Made by a program: the position numbers and the translations under genes
Part shown: piece after piece, positions 35,088-42,810 of the stretch
Numbering within the stretch: position 1 is the stretch's first letter
How the letters are laid out: each line of letters begins with the position of its first letter
Notes under the pieces: generated by a model
What the model was told of the DNA's origin: nothing
Databases searched by the model: none
What the model saw: only the letters and a program-made list of their open reading frames with translations
Source of the DNA: CAVRIA01 sp963721115
GTDB taxonomy: Bacteria > Desulfobacterota > Binatia > HRBIN30 > CADEER01
Length of the DNA: 64,000 nt
Direction: 5' to 3'
Assembly: GCA_963721115.1 (NCBI GenBank)
Contig: CAVRIA010000004.1
Coordinates: 310,001 to 374,000, forward strand

Positions 35088-35224
35088 AAAGGGAAGAGGG
35101 GTGAGAAACCCCCGCTGCCCCGCAACTGTGAGGGGGGACGAGCCCGCCGGAGCCACTGTCCCGGGAGACCGGGGCGGGAAGGGGCGGGGGAGATGGATCC
35201 CCGAGCCAGGAGACCTGCCTGATC
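35065..35224 (+). promoter_or_regulatory. Cobalamin riboswitch upstream of tonB
   Basis: The RNA has the hallmarks of the adenosylcobalamin-class aptamer. P1 is formed by GATCAG (35065) and CTGATC (ending 35224). Between are GGGATGAAAAGGGAA, GGTGAGAAACCCCCGCTGCC, CCGCAACTGT (the conserved B12 box part), GCCACTG, GGCGGGAAGG and GAGCCAGGAGACCTGCC (classic 3' B12 box). A GCCCGC-TGCG-GCGGGC hairpin with GGTCTTT after it (35240-35262) is a possible expression-platform terminator. The downstream genes are tonB and perhaps the lysoplasmalogenase gene. Confidence 0.93.
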
Positions 35225-35340
35225 GATCGAACCAGTGAAGCCCGCTGCGGCGGGCGGTCTTTCGCGGGGAAGAAGCCGGATGTCGGTGCCGAATCGAGCC
35301 CCGGCGGCGATCTCTTCCGCGCGTGAGGCCGGGGATTCGA

Positions 35341-36190
35341 ATGCGGCGACGGGACGCGATGGAGAACTCGGGCAGCCGAACGGGCGCGGCGGCTTCTGTC
35401 GCCCTGGTTCTCTCGCTGGGGCTGCACGCGGTCCTGGTCCTGGTTCTGCTGGATGTGCGATTGCCCGCCGAAGGCGCCGCCCCGCTGCTGCGCGTCTCGT
35501 TGGTCGACTCCGGGGGCTCCGGAACGGCGCTCGGTGGCGGTTCGCGAGCGGCGGTCGGTCCAGTGGCCGAGCCGGCGCGGCGCGAGGCCGAGCCGAAGCC
35601 CGTGCGTCAGCGACCTCGTCGCGCCAGGAGAGTTGCCGCCAAGCCGGTCGGGAAGATCGCGAGGAAAGCCGTCGCGCACGCGGTCGAGAGGAAGGGGAAG
35701 CCGTCCGCGCCGCTCGCCGTGGCGTCGCAGCCAGAACGGGATGCGGCGACCACTGCGGCCGACGCCGTCTCCGAAGCGACGAGCGGCGTCCCGGGCGCAG
35801 GCAGCGGAGAGGGCAAAGGCCGGGGCGACGGGCAGGGGCCCGGAACCGGGAGGGGCAGTGGCACGGGGGGCGGCAGCGGCTCCGGCTCCGGGAATGGCAT
35901 CGACCTGCGCCTGGTCTGCGTCCACTGCCCGTCGCCGGCCTATCCGCGCCGGGCGGTGGCGCGGGGGGCGGAGGGGACGGTGGACGTGTGGTTTTCGCTC
36001 CATGCCGACGGCACGGTGAAGGAAGCGACGCGTGCGCCGTTCCTCGGGGGATCGCGATCTGGACGGTGCAGCGTTGGACGTCGCGCGGCGCAGCCGGTTC
36101 CGGTTCCCGGCCGGGCTCGGTGTCCCCGAGGCTCGGGGCTTCATCGCCTACCAGTTCCAGCTCGCGCGCCGCGCCGACGGCGCGCCCTGA
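35341..36190 (+). CDS. tonB: TonB-like energy transducer for B12 uptake (frame break near 36040)
   Basis: TonB links ExbBD proton motion to outer-membrane receptors. The protein has an N-terminal membrane anchor (SVALVLSLGLHAVLVLVLL), then a long stretch rich in Pro/Arg/Lys and glycine repeats (35780-35900), and a C-terminal TonB domain: CPSPAYPRRAVARGAEGTVD, VWFSLHADGTVKEAT. Near 36040 one surplus base breaks the frame; skipping it gives SSSGDRDLDGAALDVARRSR and FRFPAGLGVP, the normal TonB ending, with stop at 36188-36190. Start ATG 35341 has GGGGA before it. Riboswitch control dedicates it to cobalamin. ExbB and ExbD are not in the window. Confidence 0.8.
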
Positions 36191-36277
36191 TCGGGCGGGT
36201 GATGGCCTCGCGGGTCGGCGATTCGTTGGCCGTCGGCCGGGGCGATTGATAAGCGGCAGCCGGAAGGGGGCTTCGCG

Positions 36278-36881
36278 GTGGAATCGATCTCACTGCTCGC
36301 GTTCTGGGTGTTCGCCGCCGTCGACTGGTTCGCGGTGGCGCGGGAGCAGCGGCGTCTCGAGCACGTCGCCAAGCCGGCCGCCCTCGCCGCTCTTCTGGTC
36401 TACGCGGCGTCCTCGCCGGGTCCTTCGCCGTGGCTGATCGCGGCGCTCGCCCTGTCGCTCCTCGGCGACGTGTATCTCATGCTGCCGGACGATCGCTTCA
36501 TTGCCGGGCTGTCGGCCTTTCTCCTGGGACACCTCGCCTACGTCGTCGCCTTCGCTTCCCCGTCCGGCGCGGTGCTCGTCTGGTCCGTGGTCGTGCTTCT
36601 CGCCACCTCGCCGTTTGCCGTGCGCATCCTGCGCGGCGCTCCCTCCGGCGGCGGGTTTCGGGCCGGCGGTGATGGTCTACATGCTGGTCATCGCCGTCAT
36701 GGTCGCCTCGGCGCTCGCCTCCGGACGTTGGAGCGCCGCGATCGGCGCCGTGCTCTTTCTCTGTTCGGATACGATGATTGCGTGGAGCCGCTTCGTCGCT
36801 CCGTTCCCCGCGGCGCCCGTGGCGATCATCGTCACGTACCATCTCGGCCAGTGGGCGTTGGCCGAGAGCCTCATCCGCTGA
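36278..36881 (+). CDS. Lysoplasmalogenase-like YhhN/TMEM86 membrane protein (frame break near 36650)
   Basis: A hydrophobic protein of about 200 residues with six or more membrane segments. YhhN signatures are LALSLLGDVYLMLPDDRFIA, GLSAFLLGHLAYVVAF and, after a one-base frame change near 36641-36653, VMVYMLVIAVMVASALASGR, LFLCSDTMIAWSRF and IIVTYHLGQWALAESLI. The human member TMEM86B hydrolyses lysoplasmalogens; the bacterial role is unknown. The GTG start at 36278 has GGAAGGGGG before it. It sits 87 bases after tonB and may share its transcript. Confidence 0.8.
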
Positions 36882-36922
36882 GGCGTTGCGTCGCGGATTC
36901 GAGGAGCCGTGTCGTCGCGCGG

Positions 36923-36963
36923 GAGCGGGCCGCGGCGCAGGATGCGTCGCGGCCCGCTCTTCT
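36923..36963. terminator. Bidirectional terminator between convergent genes
   Basis: GAGCGGGCCGCG pairs with CGCGGCCCGCTC, and inner pairs extend the stem to about 17 bp with a three-base loop at 36940-36942. TTCT follows on the plus strand. It lies in the 135-base gap between the lysoplasmalogenase gene (rightward) and the beta-propeller gene (leftward), suitable to end both. Confidence 0.65.
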
Positions 36964-37016
36964 CGCCGTGCGGGCGACCCCGCATCGAAGTGGTTCGCTG
37001 CTCGATGACCGGCCGC

Positions 37017-38327
37017 TCACCTCAGAAAGACGAGCTGGAAGGGGGGCAGGTCGCCGACGCGAAGCGGATTCGCTGTCAGCTCCGTTCCGTCCGCGGCGCG
37101 GAAGATGCGCAAGCCGGGGTTCGCGAACGTGCGGTCGACGACGAAGAGTTCGCCGCGGTCGTTCAGCTCGATGTCCGAGTAGAACTCCCCGTGCGAGAGC
37201 AGCGTGCTCGTCACCGTTCCGGTGGCGGGATCGAAGGCGACCACCGAAGTCGAGAAGTCGGGCAGCGCGACGATCGCGTAGGCGAGGTGGTCGGAGACGA
37301 CGGCGAAGTCGTTGATGTCCCCGCCCAGGGTCTCCTCGGTGATGACGAAGCCCTTCGACTGGCCCGAGGGCAGAGCGATGCGCTCGATGCCGCCGTCGTT
37401 GACGCCGAACATGCCGACCTCGCCGACGAGCAAGTCGCCGTTGCGAACGGTGAGGCCCTTGGTGTTGCCGAACGGGTCCTCCGCGCCGAGATCGAACTCA
37501 TTCACCACCCGGTCGGTCGCGGTGTCGACGGCGACGATGGCACCGGGGGCGGTGGGAACGAAGTTATCGAGCCGCTGCAGCGATACGTAGAGAATGCCGT
37601 TCACGATCGCCATCTGATCCATCTCTGGGACGCCGTCGCTGTCGGCATACGCGGACAGGTCGATCGAGCCGGTGACGAAGTCGTGGCAGTCGGGTGACGG
37701 CGAGGGGTTGACGACCAACAGGTCGGGCTCGGAGAACAGGGTGACGTAGGCCTTGCCCGCGTCGAGCAGGGCGAAGTCCTGCGGATTGGAGCCGTTGCCG
37801 GTCGAGCACTGCCAGCGCGTGGCGAAGCCGTTGCCGGGATCGAGAGCCTGGATATTGTCGCCGGGGCTGCGGTTGATCACGTAGACGCCGCCGGCGAAGG
37901 TGCGCGGCACGGGATCGCTGCCGAGCTGGCGCGCCGGCGTGACCGGGTCGACCGCGCGCGGCGCGTCCAGCGACACGGTGGCGAAGCCGCCGGTCTGGAA
38001 GTCCGTCGCCGTGACGAAGGCCAGGGTCTGTGCCGCGCATCCCTGCAGGCCGTTGCCGACGCCGGTGACGAGCTCCGCCACGCTCACGTCTCCGCTGCCG
38101 TCGCCGTCGAAGGCCGGGCAGGCCGATAGCGGGACGATCTCGAGCCCGATGTTCACGCCGAGGATGATCTCGTCGATGGTCACCTCGCCGTTGCCGTTGC
38201 AGTCACCGACGCAGGCCTGCGCCCGGGCGCGAAGGGGAGCGAGGGCGAGTCCGAGTCCGAGTAGAACGGCGAGCGTCGGGTGCGAGCTGCCGCGATGGGC
38301 GGTGAGGCGACGATGGATACGGTTCAT
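37017..38327 (-). CDS. Exported seven-bladed beta-propeller with dockerin-like calcium loops, co-transcribed with btuB (BtuG-like candidate)
   Basis: The 436-residue protein has a signal peptide (about 1-36, ending ARAQA). Residues 38-97 hold two dockerin-like EF loops (CVGDCNGNGEVTIDEIILGV; CPAFDGDGSGDVSVAELVTG) framed by cysteines. From 100 to 436 I count seven blades of the YncE kind: AFVTATDFQTGGFATVSLD (blade 1), GGVYVINRSPGDNIQALDP (2), GKAYVTLFSEPDLLVVNP (3), GILYVSLQRLDN (4), GDLLVGEVGMF (5), AYAIVALPDFSTSVVAFDP (6), GELFVVDRTFANPGLRIF (7). It begins 38 bases after btuB, with a perfect AAAGGAGGA site, under the same B12 riboswitch. Bacteroides BtuG, a seven-bladed surface propeller, captures cobalamin for BtuB; the same role is inferred here, not shown. 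Confidence 0.75.
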   Translation of the reverse strand: MNRIHRRLTAHRGSSHPTLAVLLGLGLALAPLRARAQACVGDCNGNGEVTIDEIILGVNIGLEIVPLSACPAFDGDGSGDVSVAELVTGVGNGLQGCAAQTLAFVTATDFQTGGFATVSLDAPRAVDPVTPARQLGSDPVPRTFAGGVYVINRSPGDNIQALDPGNGFATRWQCSTGNGSNPQDFALLDAGKAYVTLFSEPDLLVVNPSPSPDCHDFVTGSIDLSAYADSDGVPEMDQMAIVNGILYVSLQRLDNFVPTAPGAIVAVDTATDRVVNEFDLGAEDPFGNTKGLTVRNGDLLVGEVGMFGVNDGGIERIALPSGQSKGFVITEETLGGDINDFAVVSDHLAYAIVALPDFSTSVVAFDPATGTVTSTLLSHGEFYSDIELNDRGELFVVDRTFANPGLRIFRAADGTELTANPLRVGDLPPFQLVFLR

Positions 38328-38365
38328 GATTCCTCCTTTGCTGTTGGACGACCGCGTGCGGCGCG

Positions 38366-40501
38366 TCAAAAGTGAACCTTCACGGTGCCGAAAAAGGAGC
38401 GGCCGGGGAGGGGGAAGCCTCCCACGTCGCTGATCTGATTGTCCGTGACGTTGCGCGCTTCGAAGGTGACGGCGAGCCAGTCTCGTGGGCGCGCCGTGAA
38501 GCCGATGGTGTGGACGTCGCGGCTGGGAACCTCGTTGAAGTTGGCCGCGTCGGTGAAGTTGCCGCTGACGAAGTTGAATTCGTAGAACAGGCGTCCCAGC
38601 GGGCCGAACAGCTCGAGGCGAGTGTAGAGCTCGTTCTGCGGCCGGCCGGGAAGCTGCTTGCCGCGCAGCAGAGGACTGTCGCTCTGGTCCTCGGCGTCCT
38701 GGTGAGTGTAGTTGAGATCGAGTCCGAGGTGGCGGAGCAGGCTCCCGTGCAGCACCAGCTCGTGGCCCCGGATGCGGGCGCCGCCGACGTTGCGCGGCGT
38801 GAAGACGGTCGGCGAGGTCTGGACGAGGACGATGGCGTCGTCGACGTCGCTGGCGAAATAGGCGTACTCGAGGCGCAATGCGTCGAGCCACGGCGGGCCG
38901 TTCCAGCTCGCCACCAGACCGATGTCGCCGTTGAGGCCGGTCTCGGGTCGAAGATCGGGGTTGCCGCGCACGGTGCCGCGGTTGCCGAACAGCTCGGAGA
39001 AGCTCGGCGCGCGCTGGAAGCGGCCGAAGTTCCCCTTCAGCGAGAGGGGCGACAGGAGTCGCCACTCGGCGCCGATCGAGGGGCTCCACAGGTCGTGGTC
39101 GACGGTGCCGGAGGTGCCGTTGACGGGGAAGTCGGGCTGGGTCGCTTTGACGTCGTCGCGCAGGTGCTCGTAGCGAATCGTCGGCACGACGAGCAGGCGG
39201 CCGGCGAACGGATCGATCTCGTCCTGTAGCGCCGCGGCGGCGTGCAAGCGTTTCTGGTCGGGCTCGTTTCGAGGAGCGTCCGTGGCGGCGGCGTTGGAGC
39301 CGGCGAAGGTCTCGTGCGAGAGCTCGGTGAAGGCGCTCAGCACCTGCTTCGGCAGGCGGTAGGATCGCAGCGTCGTATCGGCGCCGAAGAGCGTGGTGTC
39401 GTCCTGCCGGTTCTGGCGGATGCCGCCGAGGTCGGCGGTGGGACGGCCGTTGCTGCCGAGGTCGACGAACTCCTGGCGCTCGAATACGCCGAACAGACTG
39501 GCGGAGGCGTCCAGGCTGTCGTCGAGCAGCCCGTTCTGCTCGAAGCGCAGGTAGTCGACAGTGCGGTACTGGGTCAGCGAGGCCGTGGCCGACTGGAAGC
39601 TGCCGATGCCCGGGACCCCCTGGTCCTTGTAGAAGGTCTCGCTGGTCAGGTCGATGCGCAGTCCGCCCGCGAGCGTGTATCCCGCCTTGAGCAGGGCATC
39701 GACGGAGTCGAAGGCGTTGTTTTGGCGCTTGGTGCGCCGGTCGTCGAGCGGGTTCTGCGGTGTGCCGTTGTCGTCGAGGAACTCGAAGTCGCCCTGGCTT
39801 CCCAGGTAGGTGACGAAGCCGAGCAGGTCGACGCCGCCGAGACGGCGACTGTGGGAGGCGATGACCTTGCGCGTGTCGAACGAGCCGTACGACACCCCGA
39901 CGTCCGTCGTCGGGGTCGCCGACGGTGGCTTGGTCACCAGGTTCACCACGCCGCCGATGCCGCCACTGCCGAAGCCGACCGGCACCGTCCCCCGGTACAC
40001 CTCGATGTGGTCGAGGCTGTCGAGCGGCAGGTCGGAGAGATTGACGGTCTCGTCGCGGGCGCGCGAGAGAGGAATGCCGTCGAGGTAGAGCTGCACCTGG
40101 TTGGACGACGAGCCGCGGATGGAGATGGTGCTGAAGGCGCCGAGTCCGCCGAAGCGGCGCACCTGGACGCCGACGCTCTCGGAGAGCGCGTCGGCCACCG
40201 TCTCGACCTGCTCCGCGTGCGGCTCGGCCGGGATCTCGGTGGCGAAGGCGGTCGGCGCGCGGCTCTCCGTCGCCGCGGGCGGCTCCGCGGTCACGACGAT
40301 GGTGGCCACCGGGGCCTCCTCCTCTCCACCCGCCGTGCCCACCGCAGGCACGCAGAGGAGCAGAGCGATCGCAGTCAGGCACAGCGAGAGCGGGTGCCGT
40401 CTGCACCCGAGGCCCGCCGCGCCGTTCGCCTCGCGCGAGCTCGAAAAAAAACCCGGCGGCGCGGATGCGCCCCGGGTATGAGTGGGAGAACCGTCCAGCA
40501 T
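38366..40501 (-). CDS. btuB: TonB-dependent outer-membrane cobalamin receptor BtuB
   Basis: The product (about 710 residues from ATG 40501) has a hydrophobic export segment (LSLCLTAIALLLCVPAVGTA), a TonB box (ATIVVTA), a plug domain (SVGVQVRRFGGLGAFSTISI, RGSSSNQVQLYLDGIPLSRA, YRGTVPVGFGSGGIGGVVNL) and a 22-strand barrel ending in an aromatic residue (TVKVHF). It is downstream of a cobalamin riboswitch and next to btuFCD, which supports BtuB over a siderophore receptor. The start is not certain: a strong intrinsic terminator (40444-40476) lies just inside this frame, and no ATG, GTG or TTG in frame lies between it and the signal sequence. Confidence 0.9.
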   Translation of the reverse strand: MLDGSPTHTRGASAPPGFFSSSREANGAAGLGCRRHPLSLCLTAIALLLCVPAVGTAGGEEEAPVATIVVTAEPPAATESRAPTAFATEIPAEPHAEQVETVADALSESVGVQVRRFGGLGAFSTISIRGSSSNQVQLYLDGIPLSRARDETVNLSDLPLDSLDHIEVYRGTVPVGFGSGGIGGVVNLVTKPPSATPTTDVGVSYGSFDTRKVIASHSRRLGGVDLLGFVTYLGSQGDFEFLDDNGTPQNPLDDRRTKRQNNAFDSVDALLKAGYTLAGGLRIDLTSETFYKDQGVPGIGSFQSATASLTQYRTVDYLRFEQNGLLDDSLDASASLFGVFERQEFVDLGSNGRPTADLGGIRQNRQDDTTLFGADTTLRSYRLPKQVLSAFTELSHETFAGSNAAATDAPRNEPDQKRLHAAAALQDEIDPFAGRLLVVPTIRYEHLRDDVKATQPDFPVNGTSGTVDHDLWSPSIGAEWRLLSPLSLKGNFGRFQRAPSFSELFGNRGTVRGNPDLRPETGLNGDIGLVASWNGPPWLDALRLEYAYFASDVDDAIVLVQTSPTVFTPRNVGGARIRGHELVLHGSLLRHLGLDLNYTHQDAEDQSDSPLLRGKQLPGRPQNELYTRLELFGPLGRLFYEFNFVSGNFTDAANFNEVPSRDVHTIGFTARPRDWLAVTFEARNVTDNQISDVGGFPLPGRSFFGTVKVHF
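40444..40476 (-). terminator. Riboswitch-linked intrinsic terminator in the btuB leader
   Basis: On the minus strand CCCGG-GGCGC, loop ATCC, GCGCC-G-CCGGG is followed at once by eight T (40451-40444). The stem is 10 bp with one bulged base. Its position 60 bases after the riboswitch aptamer is right for an expression platform that stops transcription when cobalamin is bound. It overlaps the first 20 codons of the longest btuB frame, which bears on where btuB really starts. Confidence 0.75.
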
Positions 40502-40537
40502 GATCCCCGTCCTCACACCCCGGAGGACTTCAGAACT

Positions 40538-40684
40538 CGCTGGCGGGCCAGGTTTCCTGACTTCCGGCTACCTACCGGCGGCGCCTTCCCATCTTGCAGA
40601 CAGTGGCAAGCGTGCCGCTTTCGTTCCGGTTACAGTGGCGGGGGCCGTGCCGGTTTCACACCGGCTTCCCTCAACCCATCAGCG
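40538..40684 (-). promoter_or_regulatory. Cobalamin riboswitch upstream of btuB
   Basis: Read on the minus strand: CGCTGATGGG (P1), GGGAAGCCGGTGTGAAACCGG, GCCCCCGCCACTGTAACCGG, GCCACTGTCTGCAAGATGGG (B12 core), GGGAAGGCG and CCGGAAGTCAGGAAACCTGG, closing with CCGCCAGCG. All B12-aptamer blocks are in the right order. It controls btuB and the propeller gene behind it. Confidence 0.93.
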
Positions 40685-40691
40685 TCGGTGG

Positions 40692-40720
40692 GGCTATCAC
40701 GCGGGGTCGCCCGCAGTCAA
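40692..40720 (-). promoter_or_regulatory. Promoter of the btuB-propeller operon
   Basis: On the minus strand TTGACT (40720-40715), 17 bases, then ATAGCC (40697-40692). RNA would start close to 40685, the first base of the riboswitch. The same -35 hexamer and spacing precede the other riboswitch and nuoA, which supports it despite the weak -10. Confidence 0.5.
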
Positions 40721-40840
40721 TCGGCCGCCCGCGAAGCTCGTGTCTCGAGGCTTCGAGCGCGGCGAGCTCCGCTCCTTGTGCCGCGGGCGCAACTTTGACT
40801 TTCGTCTGCCAAGCGACCACCTTCGATCGGCTCCACCCGG

Positions 40841-41791
40841 ATGAAAGACAGTCGTTCCATGCGCAGGTGCGGAGGTCGGCGGCCCGAACGGGAGTCGTCG
40901 GTCTCGCTCGCCGTCTCGGTGGCGATGCTCGTCTGTGTCGTCGCGGGGCCCGCCATCGCGCGCGGCGAGGATCGCGGTGAGCACCCCGAGGTCGAGCGCA
41001 TCGTGTCGCTCGCCCCCTCGGTCACCGAGATCCTCTTCGCCCTTGGCGTCGGGGACCGAGTCGTGGGCGTATCGACGTACTGTGACTACCCGCCACAGGT
41101 CGCGCGCATCGACCGTATCGGCACCTTCCTCTCGCCCAACGTCGAGCTGATCCTGAAGCACCGGCCCGACCTGGTGATCGGCGTTCCGAGCCCGGCGAAT
41201 CACGCGCCGGTGGAGAGCTTGGAGGATCTCGGGTTGCGCGTCCTGATCGTCGATCCGGAAGGGGTGGGGGCGACCTGTGCGGCGATTCGCCGGGTGGCGG
41301 ACGCGGTCGGCGTCGCGGCGCAGGGCGACCGCCTGGCGAAGCGCATCGAGGCGAACGTCGCGCGCGTCGAGGCACGGCTGCAGGACGTGTCTCGGCCGCG
41401 GGTTCTCATGCTGGTCGGCCTGCGGCCTCTGGTCGCCGTCGGGGCGGGAAGCTACCAGGACGAGCTGATCCGGCTCGCGGGAGGGACGAACGTCGCGGCC
41501 GAGACGGGCGAGGAGTGGCCGCGCCTCGGTATCGAGTTCGTCCTCAGCCGCGCCCCGGAGGTCATCATCGACGCCGGAGCGGAGGAAAATGGCGGGGAGC
41601 GGCGCGCCTTCTGGGCGGACTTTCCGACCATCCCGGCCGTGCGCAACGGGCGGATCTACGGCTACGGCGCGAAGGAGCTCCTCAGGCCGGGGCCGCGCGT
41701 GGCCCAGACGCTGGAGACGATCGCGCGCTTCCTTCATCCGGAGCGGTTCCCGGACGCGCCGCCGTCGCCCGCTGCCGGGGGCGCATCGTGA
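40841..41791 (+). CDS. btuF: Periplasmic cobalamin-binding protein BtuF
   Basis: BtuF delivers cobalamin from BtuB to the inner-membrane importer. The 316-residue protein has an export signal (SVSLAVSVAMLVCVVAGPAI) and the class III binding-protein pattern: RIVSLAPSVTEILFALGVGD, RVVGVSTYCDYPP, LSPNVELILKHRPDLVIG, LVGLRPLVAVGAGSYQDELI, and GRIYGYGAKELLRPGPRVAQ. SLAPSxTE and YCDYP are typical of BtuF rather than haem or siderophore binders. Its stop overlaps the btuC start by four bases. No riboswitch is seen on this strand. Confidence 0.9.
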   Translation: MKDSRSMRRCGGRRPERESSVSLAVSVAMLVCVVAGPAIARGEDRGEHPEVERIVSLAPSVTEILFALGVGDRVVGVSTYCDYPPQVARIDRIGTFLSPNVELILKHRPDLVIGVPSPANHAPVESLEDLGLRVLIVDPEGVGATCAAIRRVADAVGVAAQGDRLAKRIEANVARVEARLQDVSRPRVLMLVGLRPLVAVGAGSYQDELIRLAGGTNVAAETGEEWPRLGIEFVLSRAPEVIIDAGAEENGGERRAFWADFPTIPAVRNGRIYGYGAKELLRPGPRVAQTLETIARFLHPERFPDAPPSPAAGGAS

Positions 41792-42810
41792 GTGTCGGCG
41801 CTCCCTACCTGACGCGGGCCCGCTTCACGCGCGTGGTCGCGACGCTGGCCGTGCTTTTCGCCGGCACCGTGCTCGGCAGCGCGCTGGTGGGACCGGTGCA
41901 CATCGATCTGGGGCACGCGCTGTTCGGAGGTGCCGAGAACAACGTCGACGCCGCGATCCTGTTCCGCGCCCGCCTGCCGCGGGCGCTGCTCGGCGCGGTC
42001 GTGGGAGGCGGACTCTCGGCGGCGGGCGCGGTGCTGCAGGCGCTGCTGCGCAACCCGCTGGCCGAGCCGCACGTGCTCGGGGTCTCGGGCGGCGCCGCCC
42101 TGGGCGGTGTGGTGGCGATGGTCGTCGTGGGTACGAGCGGCATCGCCATCGTCTCGACGCCGATCGGAGCGTTCCTCGGCGCCCTCGGCGCCATGCTGCT
42201 GGTGTATCGTCTGGGCACCGTGCGCGGGCGCCTGCAGCCCTACACGTTTCTTCTCGCCGGCGTAGTGTGCAACGCCTTCACCGGCGCGCTGATCATGTTC
42301 GTGAACACGCTGGCCGACTTCTTCCAGGCGCACGGCATCCTCTTCTGGCTCATGGGCAGCCTGTCGACGCAGAGCTACGGGCTGGTTGCCGCCAGCGCCC
42401 TGTACGTGGTCGTCGGCGTGGGGTTGCTGCTCGGGCAGACGCGCCAGTTCAACGCCCTCAGCCTCGGCGAGGAGGGGGCCGCGCAGCTCGGGGTGGACGT
42501 CGCCCGCACACGGCGCCTGGCGTTCGTGGTCTCCTCCTTCCTGGTCGGCGCCGCGGTCTCGGTGAGTGGAATGATCGGTTTCGTCGGCCTCATCGTCCCG
42601 CACGTCGCGCGCCTCGTCTTCGGCGCCGACTATCGCCTCCTGCTGCCCGCGTCGGTGCTCCTCGGCGGAATCTTCCTGGTGCTCGCCGACACCGTGGCGC
42701 GCAGCGCCATGGGCGGGGCGGAGCTCCCGGTCGGCGTCGTGACGGCGCTGTGCGGCGGGCCGTTCTTCATCTATCTCCTGCGCCGGGAGGGGGAGAAGAG
42801 CTTTGACTGA
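41788..42810 (+). CDS. btuC: Cobalamin ABC transporter permease BtuC
   Basis: A 340-residue FecCD-type permease with about ten membrane helices. Family blocks: FRARLPRALLGAVVGGGLSA, AGAVLQALLRNPLAEPHVLG, VSGGAALGGVVAMVVVGTSG, FLLAGVVCNAFTGALIMF, FWLMGSLS, VSVSGMIGFVGLIVPHVARL and LPVGVVTALCGGPFFIYLL. The GIxxL-like NBD-coupling loop falls in the MIGFVGLIVPH region. The start is GTG 41788, translationally coupled to btuF. Together with btuF and btuD it makes a complete importer. Confidence 0.93.
   Translation: MSVGAPYLTRARFTRVVATLAVLFAGTVLGSALVGPVHIDLGHALFGGAENNVDAAILFRARLPRALLGAVVGGGLSAAGAVLQALLRNPLAEPHVLGVSGGAALGGVVAMVVVGTSGIAIVSTPIGAFLGALGAMLLVYRLGTVRGRLQPYTFLLAGVVCNAFTGALIMFVNTLADFFQAHGILFWLMGSLSTQSYGLVAASALYVVVGVGLLLGQTRQFNALSLGEEGAAQLGVDVARTRRLAFVVSSFLVGAAVSVSGMIGFVGLIVPHVARLVFGADYRLLLPASVLLGGIFLVLADTVARSAMGGAELPVGVVTALCGGPFFIYLLRREGEKSFD

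Noticed and set aside
35780..35900. Glycine-coding GGC/GGG repeats in tonB as a DNA repeat or CRISPR-like element
   Set aside because: They are imperfect codon repeats of the flexible TonB linker, with no spacers.
37017..40406. A single 1129-codon frame on the minus strand spanning btuB and the propeller gene
   Set aside because: Its first 680 codons are an out-of-phase reading of btuB with arginine/proline-rich nonsense; only the last 436 codons are the propeller gene with its own ATG and ribosome site.
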